In this document: one piece after another, positions 21,787 to 29,980 of the stretch
How the letters are laid out: each line of letters starts with the position of its first letter
How positions within the stretch are numbered: position 1 is the first letter of the stretch
Virus record (IMG/VR): IMGVR_UViG_3300024507_000282
Span: 1 to 40,860 of that record
From: a virus
Strand: one strand, 5' to 3'
Length of the DNA: 40,860 nucleotides
Notes under the pieces: model-generated
Databases searched by the model: none
Told to the model about the DNA's origin: nothing
Seen by the model: the letters and a program-made list of their open reading frames with translations, nothing else
Program-made: the position numbers and the translations under genes

Positions 21787-22687
21787 AGTAGAAGAGATGG
21801 AGATGGACTTGACAGGAGTCTGTAATCTCTCATGCCCACTGTGTACTCGTAACTATCAACATGCGAATCACTTGGTTGAAAAGAATGTACGAGACATAGA
21901 CACTATTATTAAACAGTTAGATCAGTACACAGGACTTAAACGTTTCTTTGTTGCAGGTGTAGTCAGTGAGCCGACTATGTACAAAGACTTCATTAAGTTT
22001 ATTGAATACCTAAACAGTCGTGATATCTATTACGAAATCTTTACCAACGGCAATACTAGAGATACAGCATGGTGGGAACAGTTGGGTAGCATTGTACCTG
22101 AGAAATGTATGTGTGCATTTACTGTCTGCGGAAGCACACAGGAAATACATGCCAAGTATCGTGTGGGCAGTGACCTACAACAGATCCTAGACAATGCCGC
22201 GGCGTTCCGTAAGAACAGACGTAAGAATGATTGGATACAACATATCCGTTTTGAGTACAATGCAGAGGATAGAGAAAGCCCAGAGATGAAAGCAATCTTT
22301 GATCAATTCAGTAATGTAATGAAAGTTGAAACAGAAGGTGTGCGTAGAGTAAACGTCTACAACAAAGAAGTAGAACTAGGCATTCGTCCTGTTAAGACCC
22401 GGGAGCAAACTATTAAGTTGTTGTTTAAGAATCGTCCTGAGCCCAACGACGGTAAACAATACAACATACAATGCCGTAGTCTACAACAAAAGAAAATATA
22501 CATTAACCAATGGGGACAGGTCAGTGCCTGTTATACTCATGCTGAGAATGAGCAAGACTACTTTCCAGCAGACAAAGAAGACATGGACTACAGTGATATC
22601 CTATCCTTTAAGTTTCCAGATTGTTTCCTATGTGAGAAGCGTACACGTACCTTTATTGATAAAATGGGATTGGACTTTGTATGTTAA
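21761..22687 (+). CDS. Radical SAM enzyme 9 (S-E-P-T group, member 2)
   Basis: C21-x3-C25-x2-C28 (C-N-L-S-C-P-L-C), G-V-V-S-E-P-T-M-Y and V-C-G-S-T-Q-E-I-H-A-K-Y-R place it with its two neighbours. The C-terminal half has C-R-S-L-Q-Q-K-K, V-S-A-C-Y-T and D-C-F-L-C-E-K, again an auxiliary-cluster pattern. ATG 21761 or 21773 are both possible starts; neither has a well-spaced ribosome binding site, and translation may be coupled to the upstream gene, which it overlaps. About 308 aa. Confidence 0.87.
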   Translation: MNVTMKKSEVEEMEMDLTGVCNLSCPLCTRNYQHANHLVEKNVRDIDTIIKQLDQYTGLKRFFVAGVVSEPTMYKDFIKFIEYLNSRDIYYEIFTNGNTRDTAWWEQLGSIVPEKCMCAFTVCGSTQEIHAKYRVGSDLQQILDNAAAFRKNRRKNDWIQHIRFEYNAEDRESPEMKAIFDQFSNVMKVETEGVRRVNVYNKEVELGIRPVKTREQTIKLLFKNRPEPNDGKQYNIQCRSLQQKKIYINQWGQVSACYTHAENEQDYFPADKEDMDYSDILSFKFPDCFLCEKRTRTFIDKMGLDFVC

Positions 22688-23592
22688 AGATGCCTAAGGT
22701 TATTGACCTAGAGTTAGAACTTACAACATACTGTAATGCTCAGTGTGGACTATGCTATAGAAACTATACAGCATTCAAAGAACACTACCCAGAGAATAAA
22801 GTTCGTCCACTACAGGAAGTCATAGATCAATTAGAAACGTTTCCAGACTTAGAATGGATACGTCTTGTTGGTACTATATCGGAACCAACTATCTACAAAG
22901 ACTTCTTTCCTTTAGTCAAATACATGAAGGCCCGTGGACTAAAGATTGAAATCTGTACTAACGGAGCAACACACAAGCCCGACTGGTGGAAAGAGTTATC
23001 TACTCTAATGAACGCAGATGACAAAGTTTATTTCAGCATCTGTGGTAGCACACAAGAACTACACGAAATATATCGTACAGGAACTAGTCTAGCAAAAATA
23101 CTAGAGAATGCTCGTGCGTTCCGTAGTGATAATAAGAATGACTATGCTCAGTGTATTCGTTTTTATTATAACAGCGATGACTTTGATGGGCTAGAGTTCA
23201 AACAAATGGTCAGCGAGTTTAGTCATGTCTATTGGACAGAAACATTCCTGCAGAAAGAAGAATCCAATTACGTAGACAAAACGAACCTACTTAAATTAAG
23301 ACCCAATCCTAAAAAAATAGATGACTATCAGCAGATGGATAAGTTTGCCCGTGCCAAATATGCTAGTCCAGTTAAAGGCAAAGCCTACTGCATGAGTTGG
23401 GAAAACAAAAGCCAGCAAGTGGACATTGACGGCAAAGTATATCCCTGCTATTTGTTTTTGGAAGCCAGCAAAGGCAAAGAATGGGACGGCGACTACGAGA
23501 AAATTTTGAACATGCAGTACGAAGTCTGTAAATACTGCGACCGTGCAGTTATAGAACTCTGCGATAAAAAAGACTTACGTTACATTATATGA
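22681..23592 (+). CDS. Radical SAM enzyme 10 (S-E-P-T group, member 3)
   Basis: C18-x3-C22-x2-C25 (C-N-A-Q-C-G-L-C), G-T-I-S-E-P-T-I-Y-K-D and S-I-C-G-S-T-Q-E-L-H-E-I-Y-R are seen. The C-terminus has Y-C-M-S-W, V-Y-P-C-Y-L-F and V-C-K-Y-C-D. At 303 aa it matches its two paralogs. Its start overlaps the previous stop by seven bases, and its stop overlaps the next ATG. The three proteins are similar over the whole length, so duplication preceded divergence. Confidence 0.88.
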   Translation: MLKMPKVIDLELELTTYCNAQCGLCYRNYTAFKEHYPENKVRPLQEVIDQLETFPDLEWIRLVGTISEPTIYKDFFPLVKYMKARGLKIEICTNGATHKPDWWKELSTLMNADDKVYFSICGSTQELHEIYRTGTSLAKILENARAFRSDNKNDYAQCIRFYYNSDDFDGLEFKQMVSEFSHVYWTETFLQKEESNYVDKTNLLKLRPNPKKIDDYQQMDKFARAKYASPVKGKAYCMSWENKSQQVDIDGKVYPCYLFLEASKGKEWDGDYEKILNMQYEVCKYCDRAVIELCDKKDLRYII

Positions 23593-25115
23593 ATCATTGT
23601 TTACTTTTGGCTGTGAATGTTGTGCTAATTGATAGAGTTGGCGGCATACACAGAATGGCTAATCACCTTCGTTCCTTGAATTGGGACTGCGAAGTTGTGG
23701 ACTTTATAATGTATTGGACTCCGGAAGAACTGTTAGAACTTGTAAAATCTAGAGTTACATCAAATACAAAGTTTATAGGATTTTCTTATCTTTGGAACAG
23801 AGCGCAGTCTATACATAAATTTCGTCTAGCCTTTGAATGGATAAAAAAGAATTATCCAGACATAGTTTTTATATCAGGCGGGCAATCGCAACTTATTGAT
23901 TATTCATATTCGGACTATCACATTTATGGCTATGGCGAGTATGCTATAGAAGAGTTACTTAACTATAAATTTTCAAATGGCCAAAGTCCAAAGTTTGAAA
24001 ATATTTCTAGCAGAACTAAGATTATAAATGCCAATAGAGACTATCCTGCATATCCTATGAAACATGCTATGATCAAATATGAGGATAGAGACTTTTTAAT
24101 GCCTAACGAATGGGGCAGAATAGAATTCAGTCGAGGTTGTAAGTTTGCCTGTAAGTTCTGTAATTTTCCTGTGATCGGTGCCAAAGAAGATTATACTAGA
24201 GATATTAAAAACGTAAGAGAACAATTCATGGATGCCTATGATCGTTTTGGTATAGAGAACTATCATATTAGCGACGAAACATTCAATGACAGGCCCTATA
24301 AGATTTCTAGAATAGCAGACTTAGTTGAAACGTTACCGTGGAAGCCATACTTTGCTGGATTCATCCGTGCTGATTTATTAATAAATCGTAAGCACGATAG
24401 AGAAGATTTATTAAGAATGGGGTTCCTTGGACATTTCTATGGCATAGAAACATTTAACCCTAAATCAGCAAGTTACATAGGAAAAAATGGTAACACTACA
24501 CGAATGAAAGAAGGACTAGTAGAAGTTAAAGAATACTTTCAAAAGCACGTAGGTAACAAGTACAGGGCAACTATCAGTTTGATAGCAGGCCTGCCACACG
24601 AAACATTAGACAGTTTAGAAACTACTTACCAATGGGTTAAGAATCATTGGAGAGATCAGTTAGCAGTGGCTTGTCCTTTAGAAATAATGGACTGGGGAGA
24701 CTCTAGAGAAAATAGAATTTCCGATGATTTTCAAAAATACGGATATGAACAGATTGAAATAGATCTTAATCCTAATCCTAATTTTATATTTGAAAAAGAT
24801 AAAACAGTAGACAGAACAAAAGTAATGTTACCTGGAACAGGTAAAAATCCTCCCATAGCCTGGAAGAATCCTAACATGGATATTATGCAAGCATGGGATT
24901 GGTGTAACAAATTAGATAAAATTTGGTTAGTGGGAGAAAAGAATCTTGCTAGGACTGAAGGATACTTATTGTCAAGAATATTGTGTCACGAAAACGGCGA
25001 TGTGCTTACTCTTGAAGAAAAATTAAAATTAGTCGAAGAGACTGCTATTAAACACACAGAAAATTTTAAAGTGTTTGTCAACAACTATAAAACGAAGAAA
25101 CTAAATTGGAAATAA
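23589..25115 (+). CDS. Radical SAM enzyme 11 (B12-binding-like N-terminal domain)
   Basis: At 508 aa this is the largest radical SAM protein here. Residues 1-125 look like the Rossmann-like domain of B12-binding radical SAM enzymes (K-F-I-G-F-S-Y-L-W-N, I-V-F-I-S-G-G-Q-S, G-Y-G-E-Y-A), but no D-x-H-x-x-G cobalamin motif is visible. The core is C184-x3-C188-x2-C191 after S-R-G, then Y-H-I-S-D-E-T-F and G-L-P-H-E-T. Such enzymes do methylations, ring contractions and C-C bonds. It overlaps the previous gene as ATGA and the following dehydratase by ten bases. Confidence 0.88.
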   Translation: MNHCLLLAVNVVLIDRVGGIHRMANHLRSLNWDCEVVDFIMYWTPEELLELVKSRVTSNTKFIGFSYLWNRAQSIHKFRLAFEWIKKNYPDIVFISGGQSQLIDYSYSDYHIYGYGEYAIEELLNYKFSNGQSPKFENISSRTKIINANRDYPAYPMKHAMIKYEDRDFLMPNEWGRIEFSRGCKFACKFCNFPVIGAKEDYTRDIKNVREQFMDAYDRFGIENYHISDETFNDRPYKISRIADLVETLPWKPYFAGFIRADLLINRKHDREDLLRMGFLGHFYGIETFNPKSASYIGKNGNTTRMKEGLVEVKEYFQKHVGNKYRATISLIAGLPHETLDSLETTYQWVKNHWRDQLAVACPLEIMDWGDSRENRISDDFQKYGYEQIEIDLNPNPNFIFEKDKTVDRTKVMLPGTGKNPPIAWKNPNMDIMQAWDWCNKLDKIWLVGEKNLARTEGYLLSRILCHENGDVLTLEEKLKLVEETAIKHTENFKVFVNNYKTKKLNWK

Positions 25116-26074
25116 AAAACAAACTAAACATAGACGATTTGCAAAATTTTTTAGACAGCACAGTTTTAATAACTGGCGCTGGCGGAACTATTGGCAGTGA
25201 ATTGGTAAATCAGATACAGGCAAAAACTATTATAGCAGTTGATATCAGCGAATACGCTATCTATAAACTACAGCGCGGCATTGGTGCTAAGAACGTGCAT
25301 TGTATAGTCGGAGATGTCAGCGACAAGAAGTTAGTCGACATGATCTTTGACAAATATCAAATAGATTATATTTTTAATGCCGCTGCCTATAAACATGTAG
25401 ATACACTAGAAGATGAAAATAACTTTTATTCTGTAGTTAAGAACAATATTCTATCTGTTATTAATTTATGTAATCATTCGGACGAAGTGAAATGTATGAT
25501 ACACATATCCAGCGACAAGGCAGTAAACCCTACTAACAATATGGGCTACACTAAACTTTGGTGCGAACGTATTGTACAGCAATATGCTAGAACATCTGAC
25601 ACAGAAATGAAAATTGTTAGATTTGGAAATGTTTTTAGATCATCGGGATCCTTTGTAGAAACATTAGAGTGGCAGATAGCAAACAATTTGCCAATAACTA
25701 TTACAGATCCTGAAATGAAGCGTTACTTTATTTCAGTACAGGATGCAGTATCGTTAATCATTAATATTGTTCATTTAGAATTTGCCAAAGCAACATACAT
25801 CTTAGATATGGGCGACGAGCAGTCTATAATGGACCTAGTACCTAAAGATTACCCGCAGGTCATAATTGGATGTAGACCTGGAGAGAAACTACGAGAAGAA
25901 TTATTCTACGACTACGAACAACTGCAAGATACTAGCAACACTTTGATTAAGAAAATTGAATGGAAACCAGTGCCTATGATAACTAACATAGTCACTTTGC
26001 TAGACGAGTTAAAAAAGGATACAGTATGTCTAAAGACATTAAACGAGATTATCACAACAACAACGATTTTGTAG
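25106..26074 (+). CDS. FlaA1/CapD-type UDP-sugar 4,6-dehydratase
   Basis: This extended SDR has T-G-A-G-G-T-I-G (23-30), A-A-A-Y-K-H-V (92-98), S-S-D-K-A-V-N-P-T-N (135-144) and M146-x3-K150 in place of the common Tyr-x3-Lys, exactly as in the FlaA1/PseB/CapD group. That group converts UDP-GlcNAc to a 4-keto-6-deoxy sugar, the precursor of amino-deoxy sugars. The start is TTG 25106 in an overlap with the previous gene. 322 aa is normal for the soluble form. The next gene is an aminotransferase, the usual next step. Confidence 0.88.
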   Translation: MEIKNKLNIDDLQNFLDSTVLITGAGGTIGSELVNQIQAKTIIAVDISEYAIYKLQRGIGAKNVHCIVGDVSDKKLVDMIFDKYQIDYIFNAAAYKHVDTLEDENNFYSVVKNNILSVINLCNHSDEVKCMIHISSDKAVNPTNNMGYTKLWCERIVQQYARTSDTEMKIVRFGNVFRSSGSFVETLEWQIANNLPITITDPEMKRYFISVQDAVSLIINIVHLEFAKATYILDMGDEQSIMDLVPKDYPQVIIGCRPGEKLREELFYDYEQLQDTSNTLIKKIEWKPVPMITNIVTLLDELKKDTVCLKTLNEIITTTTIL

Positions 26075-26661
26075 AACTGTTTGAGCAACGCCTATGTGAA
26101 TACACAGGTGCTCCTTATGCTGTGGCAGTAGATCGTTGCACCAATGCTATACTGTTAGCAATGGAATACTATGGTAAGAAGAAACAGAAAGTCAGTATAC
26201 CAACACAGACATACCTAAGTGTTCCAATGACACTGATCAACTACGGATACAATGTATGGTTAGAGTTCGATGATTGGATGGGCAACTATCGTATTGGACA
26301 CACTAATGTCTATGACTATGCTGTAGGTTTTGAAAAGAATATGTATGTGCCTGGGCAAGTCCAGTGTGTTAGTTTTCAACAGAAGAAGCGTCTAGCAATA
26401 GGTAAGGGCGGAGCAATTCTATTAGACAACAAAGAGATGTATGAGAAACTAAAACGTATGCGCCACGACGGTAGAGACAGTGCTATTCCTACAGCACAGG
26501 ACACAGGTATCATTATGGGTTATCATATGTACATGAGCCCAGACGAAGCCGCACGTGGTGTATTGTTGCTTAATCAACTCAGCGAACACTACACTAATGG
26601 CTCACACAAAGACTATCCAGACATTTCAAAGTTTGCGTGTTTAAAGGACTATGCAGTATGA
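26026..26661 (+). CDS. Mini DegT/DnrJ/EryC1 sugar aminotransferase
   Basis: The large PLP domain is recognisable: Y-A-V-A-V-D-R-C-T-N-A-I (31-42), I-P-T-Q-T-Y, V-S-F-Q-Q-K-K with likely PLP lysine K121, G-K-G-G-A-I, and G-Y-H-M-Y-M-S-P-D-E-A-A-R-G. The protein stops at 211 aa, whereas family members are about 360-400, so the small C-terminal domain is absent. AAAGGA lies six bases before ATG 26026, and the gene overlaps the dehydratase's 3' end by 49 bases. The expected reaction is transamination of a keto-sugar; whether the short form is active is uncertain. Confidence 0.82.
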   Translation: MSKDIKRDYHNNNDFVELFEQRLCEYTGAPYAVAVDRCTNAILLAMEYYGKKKQKVSIPTQTYLSVPMTLINYGYNVWLEFDDWMGNYRIGHTNVYDYAVGFEKNMYVPGQVQCVSFQQKKRLAIGKGGAILLDNKEMYEKLKRMRHDGRDSAIPTAQDTGIIMGYHMYMSPDEAARGVLLLNQLSEHYTNGSHKDYPDISKFACLKDYAV

Positions 26662-27485
26662 AGTATGCCCTAATCACAGCCATCGAAGGAGATGCTAACA
26701 ACCTTAACGAGCAGAAAGGTATTGTTGGTACTAGACGTTTGTTTGAAAGCGAAGCAGTACTGTGCTTTGAGAACTGGCGTAAGAATGGCGGATGGTTAAA
26801 GGACTGTGCTATCTATGCTTTTTGTCCCACACACAACATTGTAACTGACAAAACAAAAGAACGATTTAAAGAATTAAATGTAACTTACATAGAAGAGTAT
26901 CAGCCTATCACAGAAACATTTATCAGTGGTTTCTTAAATGTTCCTTTAGTAGGTATGTTGCTAGAGCAGAGGCTTGCAGAAGATGTACTAATCAAAATAG
27001 ACTTAGACATGAATTTGATTAAGCCCTTACCGGAAGAGTTAGTTAACAGTGAAACATTGATCTGCGGACAGTACGATGACTACTGTACAGCACAACAGCG
27101 TACAGTTAAAGAAGGATGGAGTAATCCATTTGACACAGGCTTTACTATCAGCAGACGTGACAGTGGATTTTATAAATTCTTCTTTGATGTCCTAACTGAC
27201 ACAATGACTAATCATGATCCTGAATGGGAGAAAGTTCGTGCAGTCAGCGGAGACTACTACTTAGAAGAATACGTTATGGACAAGATCTATAACAACAAAC
27301 TGTGGCCAGTACAGCCAATACAAAAGTATCAGATAGGCGAGTGGTATACACCAGTAAAGGAGTTTACAGACGATGAACTTAGAACAGTATACTTCTGGCA
27401 CGAACACCTTATACATGATCCTGTGTATGACAAAGTCAGAGAGAAAGTAGAATATTTTAATAGAATGAGGAAGTTACGTGATTAA
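26658..27485 (+). CDS. Glycosyltransferase-like protein (GT-A-like, 275 aa)
   Basis: ATG 26658 overlaps the previous stop as ATGA. The protein opens with a strand M-K-Y-A-L-I-T-A and later has V-L-I-K-I-D-L-D-M-N with D115-x-D117 as the probable metal/nucleotide-sugar site. A W-S-N-P-F-D-T-G-F-T segment is consistent with the acceptor side, and F-W-H-E-H-L lies near the end. This order fits a GT-A transferase, but the family cannot be named with certainty. It sits between the aminotransferase and the amidinotransferase. Confidence 0.65.
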   Translation: MKYALITAIEGDANNLNEQKGIVGTRRLFESEAVLCFENWRKNGGWLKDCAIYAFCPTHNIVTDKTKERFKELNVTYIEEYQPITETFISGFLNVPLVGMLLEQRLAEDVLIKIDLDMNLIKPLPEELVNSETLICGQYDDYCTAQQRTVKEGWSNPFDTGFTISRRDSGFYKFFFDVLTDTMTNHDPEWEKVRAVSGDYYLEEYVMDKIYNNKLWPVQPIQKYQIGEWYTPVKEFTDDELRTVYFWHEHLIHDPVYDKVREKVEYFNRMRKLRD

Positions 27486-28551
27486 CTCACACACAAGTTT
27501 TGGCCGTTTAAAAGAAGTAGTAGTTGGCAGAGAATTAAAACTAGCCAAGCGTATCAGCGACATTACATTCAAACAGTTTTATAGAGAAGCCTTAGACGAA
27601 CGCATCTACGAAGCACCGTTTGAAAACTATACAGTCAGCATGGAATTGATTGATCAACGCAATGAACAGTTAGATGGGTTGGCAAAGACATTAGAAAGCC
27701 TAGGAGTAACAGTACACAGACCCGATGTGCTAGATAAGATTGTTCCGTTTACTACCCCTAGTTTTCGTAGTGAACTAAGTTCGGCAAGTAATGTACGTGA
27801 TCTAACATTAGTGTATGGCAACAAGTTAATTGAAACTCCTACTTTTGTACGCAATCGTTATTATGAAAATACTCTGTTACATGATGTGTATAGTCGTGCA
27901 TGGGATAGAGGACGTGGCGGGCAATGGATTAAGGCTCCGCACACTGAGTTAACAGAAGACACTATTGACCTAGGGCATTGGGGAGATAGTCGTGACTATG
28001 CAAACATTCCCAGTAACTATGTAATGGCAGTAGATGGCGCACAGTTCCTACGCATAGGCAAAGACTGTGTTGTTAACATCAACAGTTATAATCAATACTT
28101 GGGCTACGAGTGGATCAAGAGCTTTTATCCAGACACAGACTTCCATGTCTTACATGTAGCAGATAATCATATCGATGGTTGCCTAATCTGTCTACGGCCA
28201 GGAGTGTTCCTAGTTAATCCCTTGTACCCAAACATTAAAGATCTGTTGCCTGCTAAGTTCCGCAACTGGACTTACTTGTATCCTAAAGACCTAACAGCAA
28301 ACATTGATGTACGAGGTATGACAGATATTGATATTAGACTAGCCAGCAGTCGTGGTATGGACGTTAATGTATTAAGTGTTGACGAAAATACTGTGTTGGT
28401 TACCGATCGTGCTGTTGGTGTTGCAGACATATTAGATAAGAATGGTTTTACAGTCATTCCTATTAAACTAGAGCACGGTGAAATCTTTGCAGGCGGCATT
28501 CATTGCTCAACATTAGACTTGGTGCGTGAGGATGAATACATATCTTATTAA
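27478..28551 (+). CDS. Arginine:X amidinotransferase (GATM/StrB-like)
   Basis: The start is GTG 27478. The catalytic triad positions of glycine and inosamine-phosphate amidinotransferases are present: V-D-G-A-Q-F with D186, N-H-I-D-G with H231 followed by a G-x-x-L-x-N-like strand, and G-G-I-H-C-S-T with the nucleophile C343. The opening S-F-G-R-L-K-E-V-V-V-G is typical, and 357 aa is full length. The enzyme moves the guanidino group of arginine onto an amine. In this island, an amino sugar or aminocyclitol is the natural acceptor to suspect. The acceptor is inferred. Confidence 0.88.
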   Translation: MINSHTSFGRLKEVVVGRELKLAKRISDITFKQFYREALDERIYEAPFENYTVSMELIDQRNEQLDGLAKTLESLGVTVHRPDVLDKIVPFTTPSFRSELSSASNVRDLTLVYGNKLIETPTFVRNRYYENTLLHDVYSRAWDRGRGGQWIKAPHTELTEDTIDLGHWGDSRDYANIPSNYVMAVDGAQFLRIGKDCVVNINSYNQYLGYEWIKSFYPDTDFHVLHVADNHIDGCLICLRPGVFLVNPLYPNIKDLLPAKFRNWTYLYPKDLTANIDVRGMTDIDIRLASSRGMDVNVLSVDENTVLVTDRAVGVADILDKNGFTVIPIKLEHGEIFAGGIHCSTLDLVREDEYISY

Positions 28552-29173
28552 CAGTAAGGTGCAATTTATAAAGGAAGCCCGTGATGACTTTAAACGCATT
28601 TACGGACTAGACCACACGCCTTTTACTCGTAAGATATATTTTTACTTCTTTGAACACAATAACAAAAAGTACGTTCACAGGCGAGCGTTACAATTCATTT
28701 ACTCTAATGCAGATACTTACACTACTGAAGTAGATCCTTACTACTGCTATTTGACAAAACAAAAACAGCCCGTAGACATATTTGCATTTTTAGAATCTTA
28801 TCAGGGAAATCTATTACCCAAATTACTAGAAAGCAATGATAGTTTTTTGGTCTATGAATACTGGGAAGGAGATCCTGTAGAATCAGTTACAGAGCAGGAA
28901 TTTCATTATTTGAAACTTCAACACAAACAGTTAGAACTCACTCCATTCTACAACAGCATGACTTATAATTTGGCTAGAAACGGCAATCAAATTAAATTAA
29001 TAGATTTTAAGCACTTTGAACTCAAGGATAACAAGCCGTTCTTTCTCTATCTTTACAATGAAGATAATAGGGTAAATACACTATACATCGAACAAGGAAC
29101 AGATATTGATACTATAGTCAATCATTTGGGTATTGACTATCCTGTATTAGATGCTAATATTATAGAATATTGA
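28526..29173 (+). CDS. Possible kinase-like small protein (215 aa)
   Basis: The sequence F-L-V-Y-E-Y-W-E-G-D-P-V, then an L-x-x-Q-H-K helix, and N-L-A-R-N-G-N-Q-I-K-L-I-D-F-K-H-F is reminiscent of the catalytic loop and D-F-x segment of aminoglycoside/choline-kinase-type proteins. The catalytic H-x-D is not conserved (M-T-Y-N in its place) and the N-lobe is weak. It may be an inactive relative or an unrelated protein. The start is GTG 28526 or ATG 28532, both overlapping the amidinotransferase gene. Confidence 0.5.
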   Translation: MRMNTYLINSKVQFIKEARDDFKRIYGLDHTPFTRKIYFYFFEHNNKKYVHRRALQFIYSNADTYTTEVDPYYCYLTKQKQPVDIFAFLESYQGNLLPKLLESNDSFLVYEYWEGDPVESVTEQEFHYLKLQHKQLELTPFYNSMTYNLARNGNQIKLIDFKHFELKDNKPFFLYLYNEDNRVNTLYIEQGTDIDTIVNHLGIDYPVLDANIIEY

Positions 29174-29182
29174 GGAATAAAA

Positions 29183-29980
29183 ATGACAGAACCTACTAAC
29201 GAACAAGTCTCTATCCCTGCGTCTTCTGTGGAAAATTCCAAAGAAAACCTTTTTAGACTTTGTGAGTATAATCCAGACGGACAGTCTGGTTGCCGCAGAA
29301 CTAGTACAATACTTGCTTTAGAAGCAGAATACGACACGTTTGTCGATCCAGAAATGCAATGGGGTTATTGGGATCAATACTGTCTACACGAAGGCGCCGC
29401 ATACTACTACAAAGGTTGGTTAGAAACTAATTTAAACGAAGACATTACCGAATTAGATTTCTTAAAAGATAATCCAAATAGTCGTGTAGATGATAAGAAA
29501 AAATATATTTCTGTTGTAGGTTCTCAAATTTTAGACGCATTTGACTTTGAGCAACTTTCTAATTTGTTTAAAAATAGACCAGCAGGTTTTCCAGAGCTTA
29601 CTTTAGAAACTCCTCAGTTCTTTAAATGTATGGACGTAGGTACAGATGTTATCACTATAGACGAGCTCGATAAAACTTTACTGACAAAAATACAAAACAC
29701 ATTCACAGATAACATTAATCCACTTTTAACAGATCTTACAGATAAATTACATTTAGTTGACGGTAAAGTTTACTGTGTCGATTGTCTGTCATTTTTACAA
29801 AACCCAAATGTTAAATTAGGGGTATTAATGATTGCAAAGAATTCTGAAAAGTATATAAATGGAAATGGATACTTCTTTCCGTTTTCAACATTAACAGCAG
29901 AACAAACTGATTTCGTTAAAACTATTCCTCATGTTTATTTTGACGATTTTGCAGGGGAAGTGATTATAATTAATCTATGA
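29183..29980 (+). CDS. Unrecognised acidic protein (265 aa)
   Basis: GAGG is well placed before ATG 29183. After a disordered Ser/Glu/Asn-rich N-terminus comes C-E-Y-N-P-D-G-Q-S-G-C-R-R-T-S, a W-G-Y-W-D-Q-Y-C-L-H-E-G-A-A-Y-Y-Y-K-G-W segment rich in aromatics, then a longer alpha/beta domain ending V-I-I-I-N-L. No known motif fits. It is in the same direction and spacing as the sugar genes and its stop overlaps the next start as ATGA. Function unknown. Confidence 0.75.
   Translation: MTEPTNEQVSIPASSVENSKENLFRLCEYNPDGQSGCRRTSTILALEAEYDTFVDPEMQWGYWDQYCLHEGAAYYYKGWLETNLNEDITELDFLKDNPNSRVDDKKKYISVVGSQILDAFDFEQLSNLFKNRPAGFPELTLETPQFFKCMDVGTDVITIDELDKTLLTKIQNTFTDNINPLLTDLTDKLHLVDGKVYCVDCLSFLQNPNVKLGVLMIAKNSEKYINGNGYFFPFSTLTAEQTDFVKTIPHVYFDDFAGEVIIINL

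Noticed and set aside
23589-25115. Confident cobalamin-dependent methylase call
   Set aside because: The N-terminal domain looks Rossmann-like, but no D-x-H-x-x-G motif is visible, so cobalamin binding cannot be claimed.
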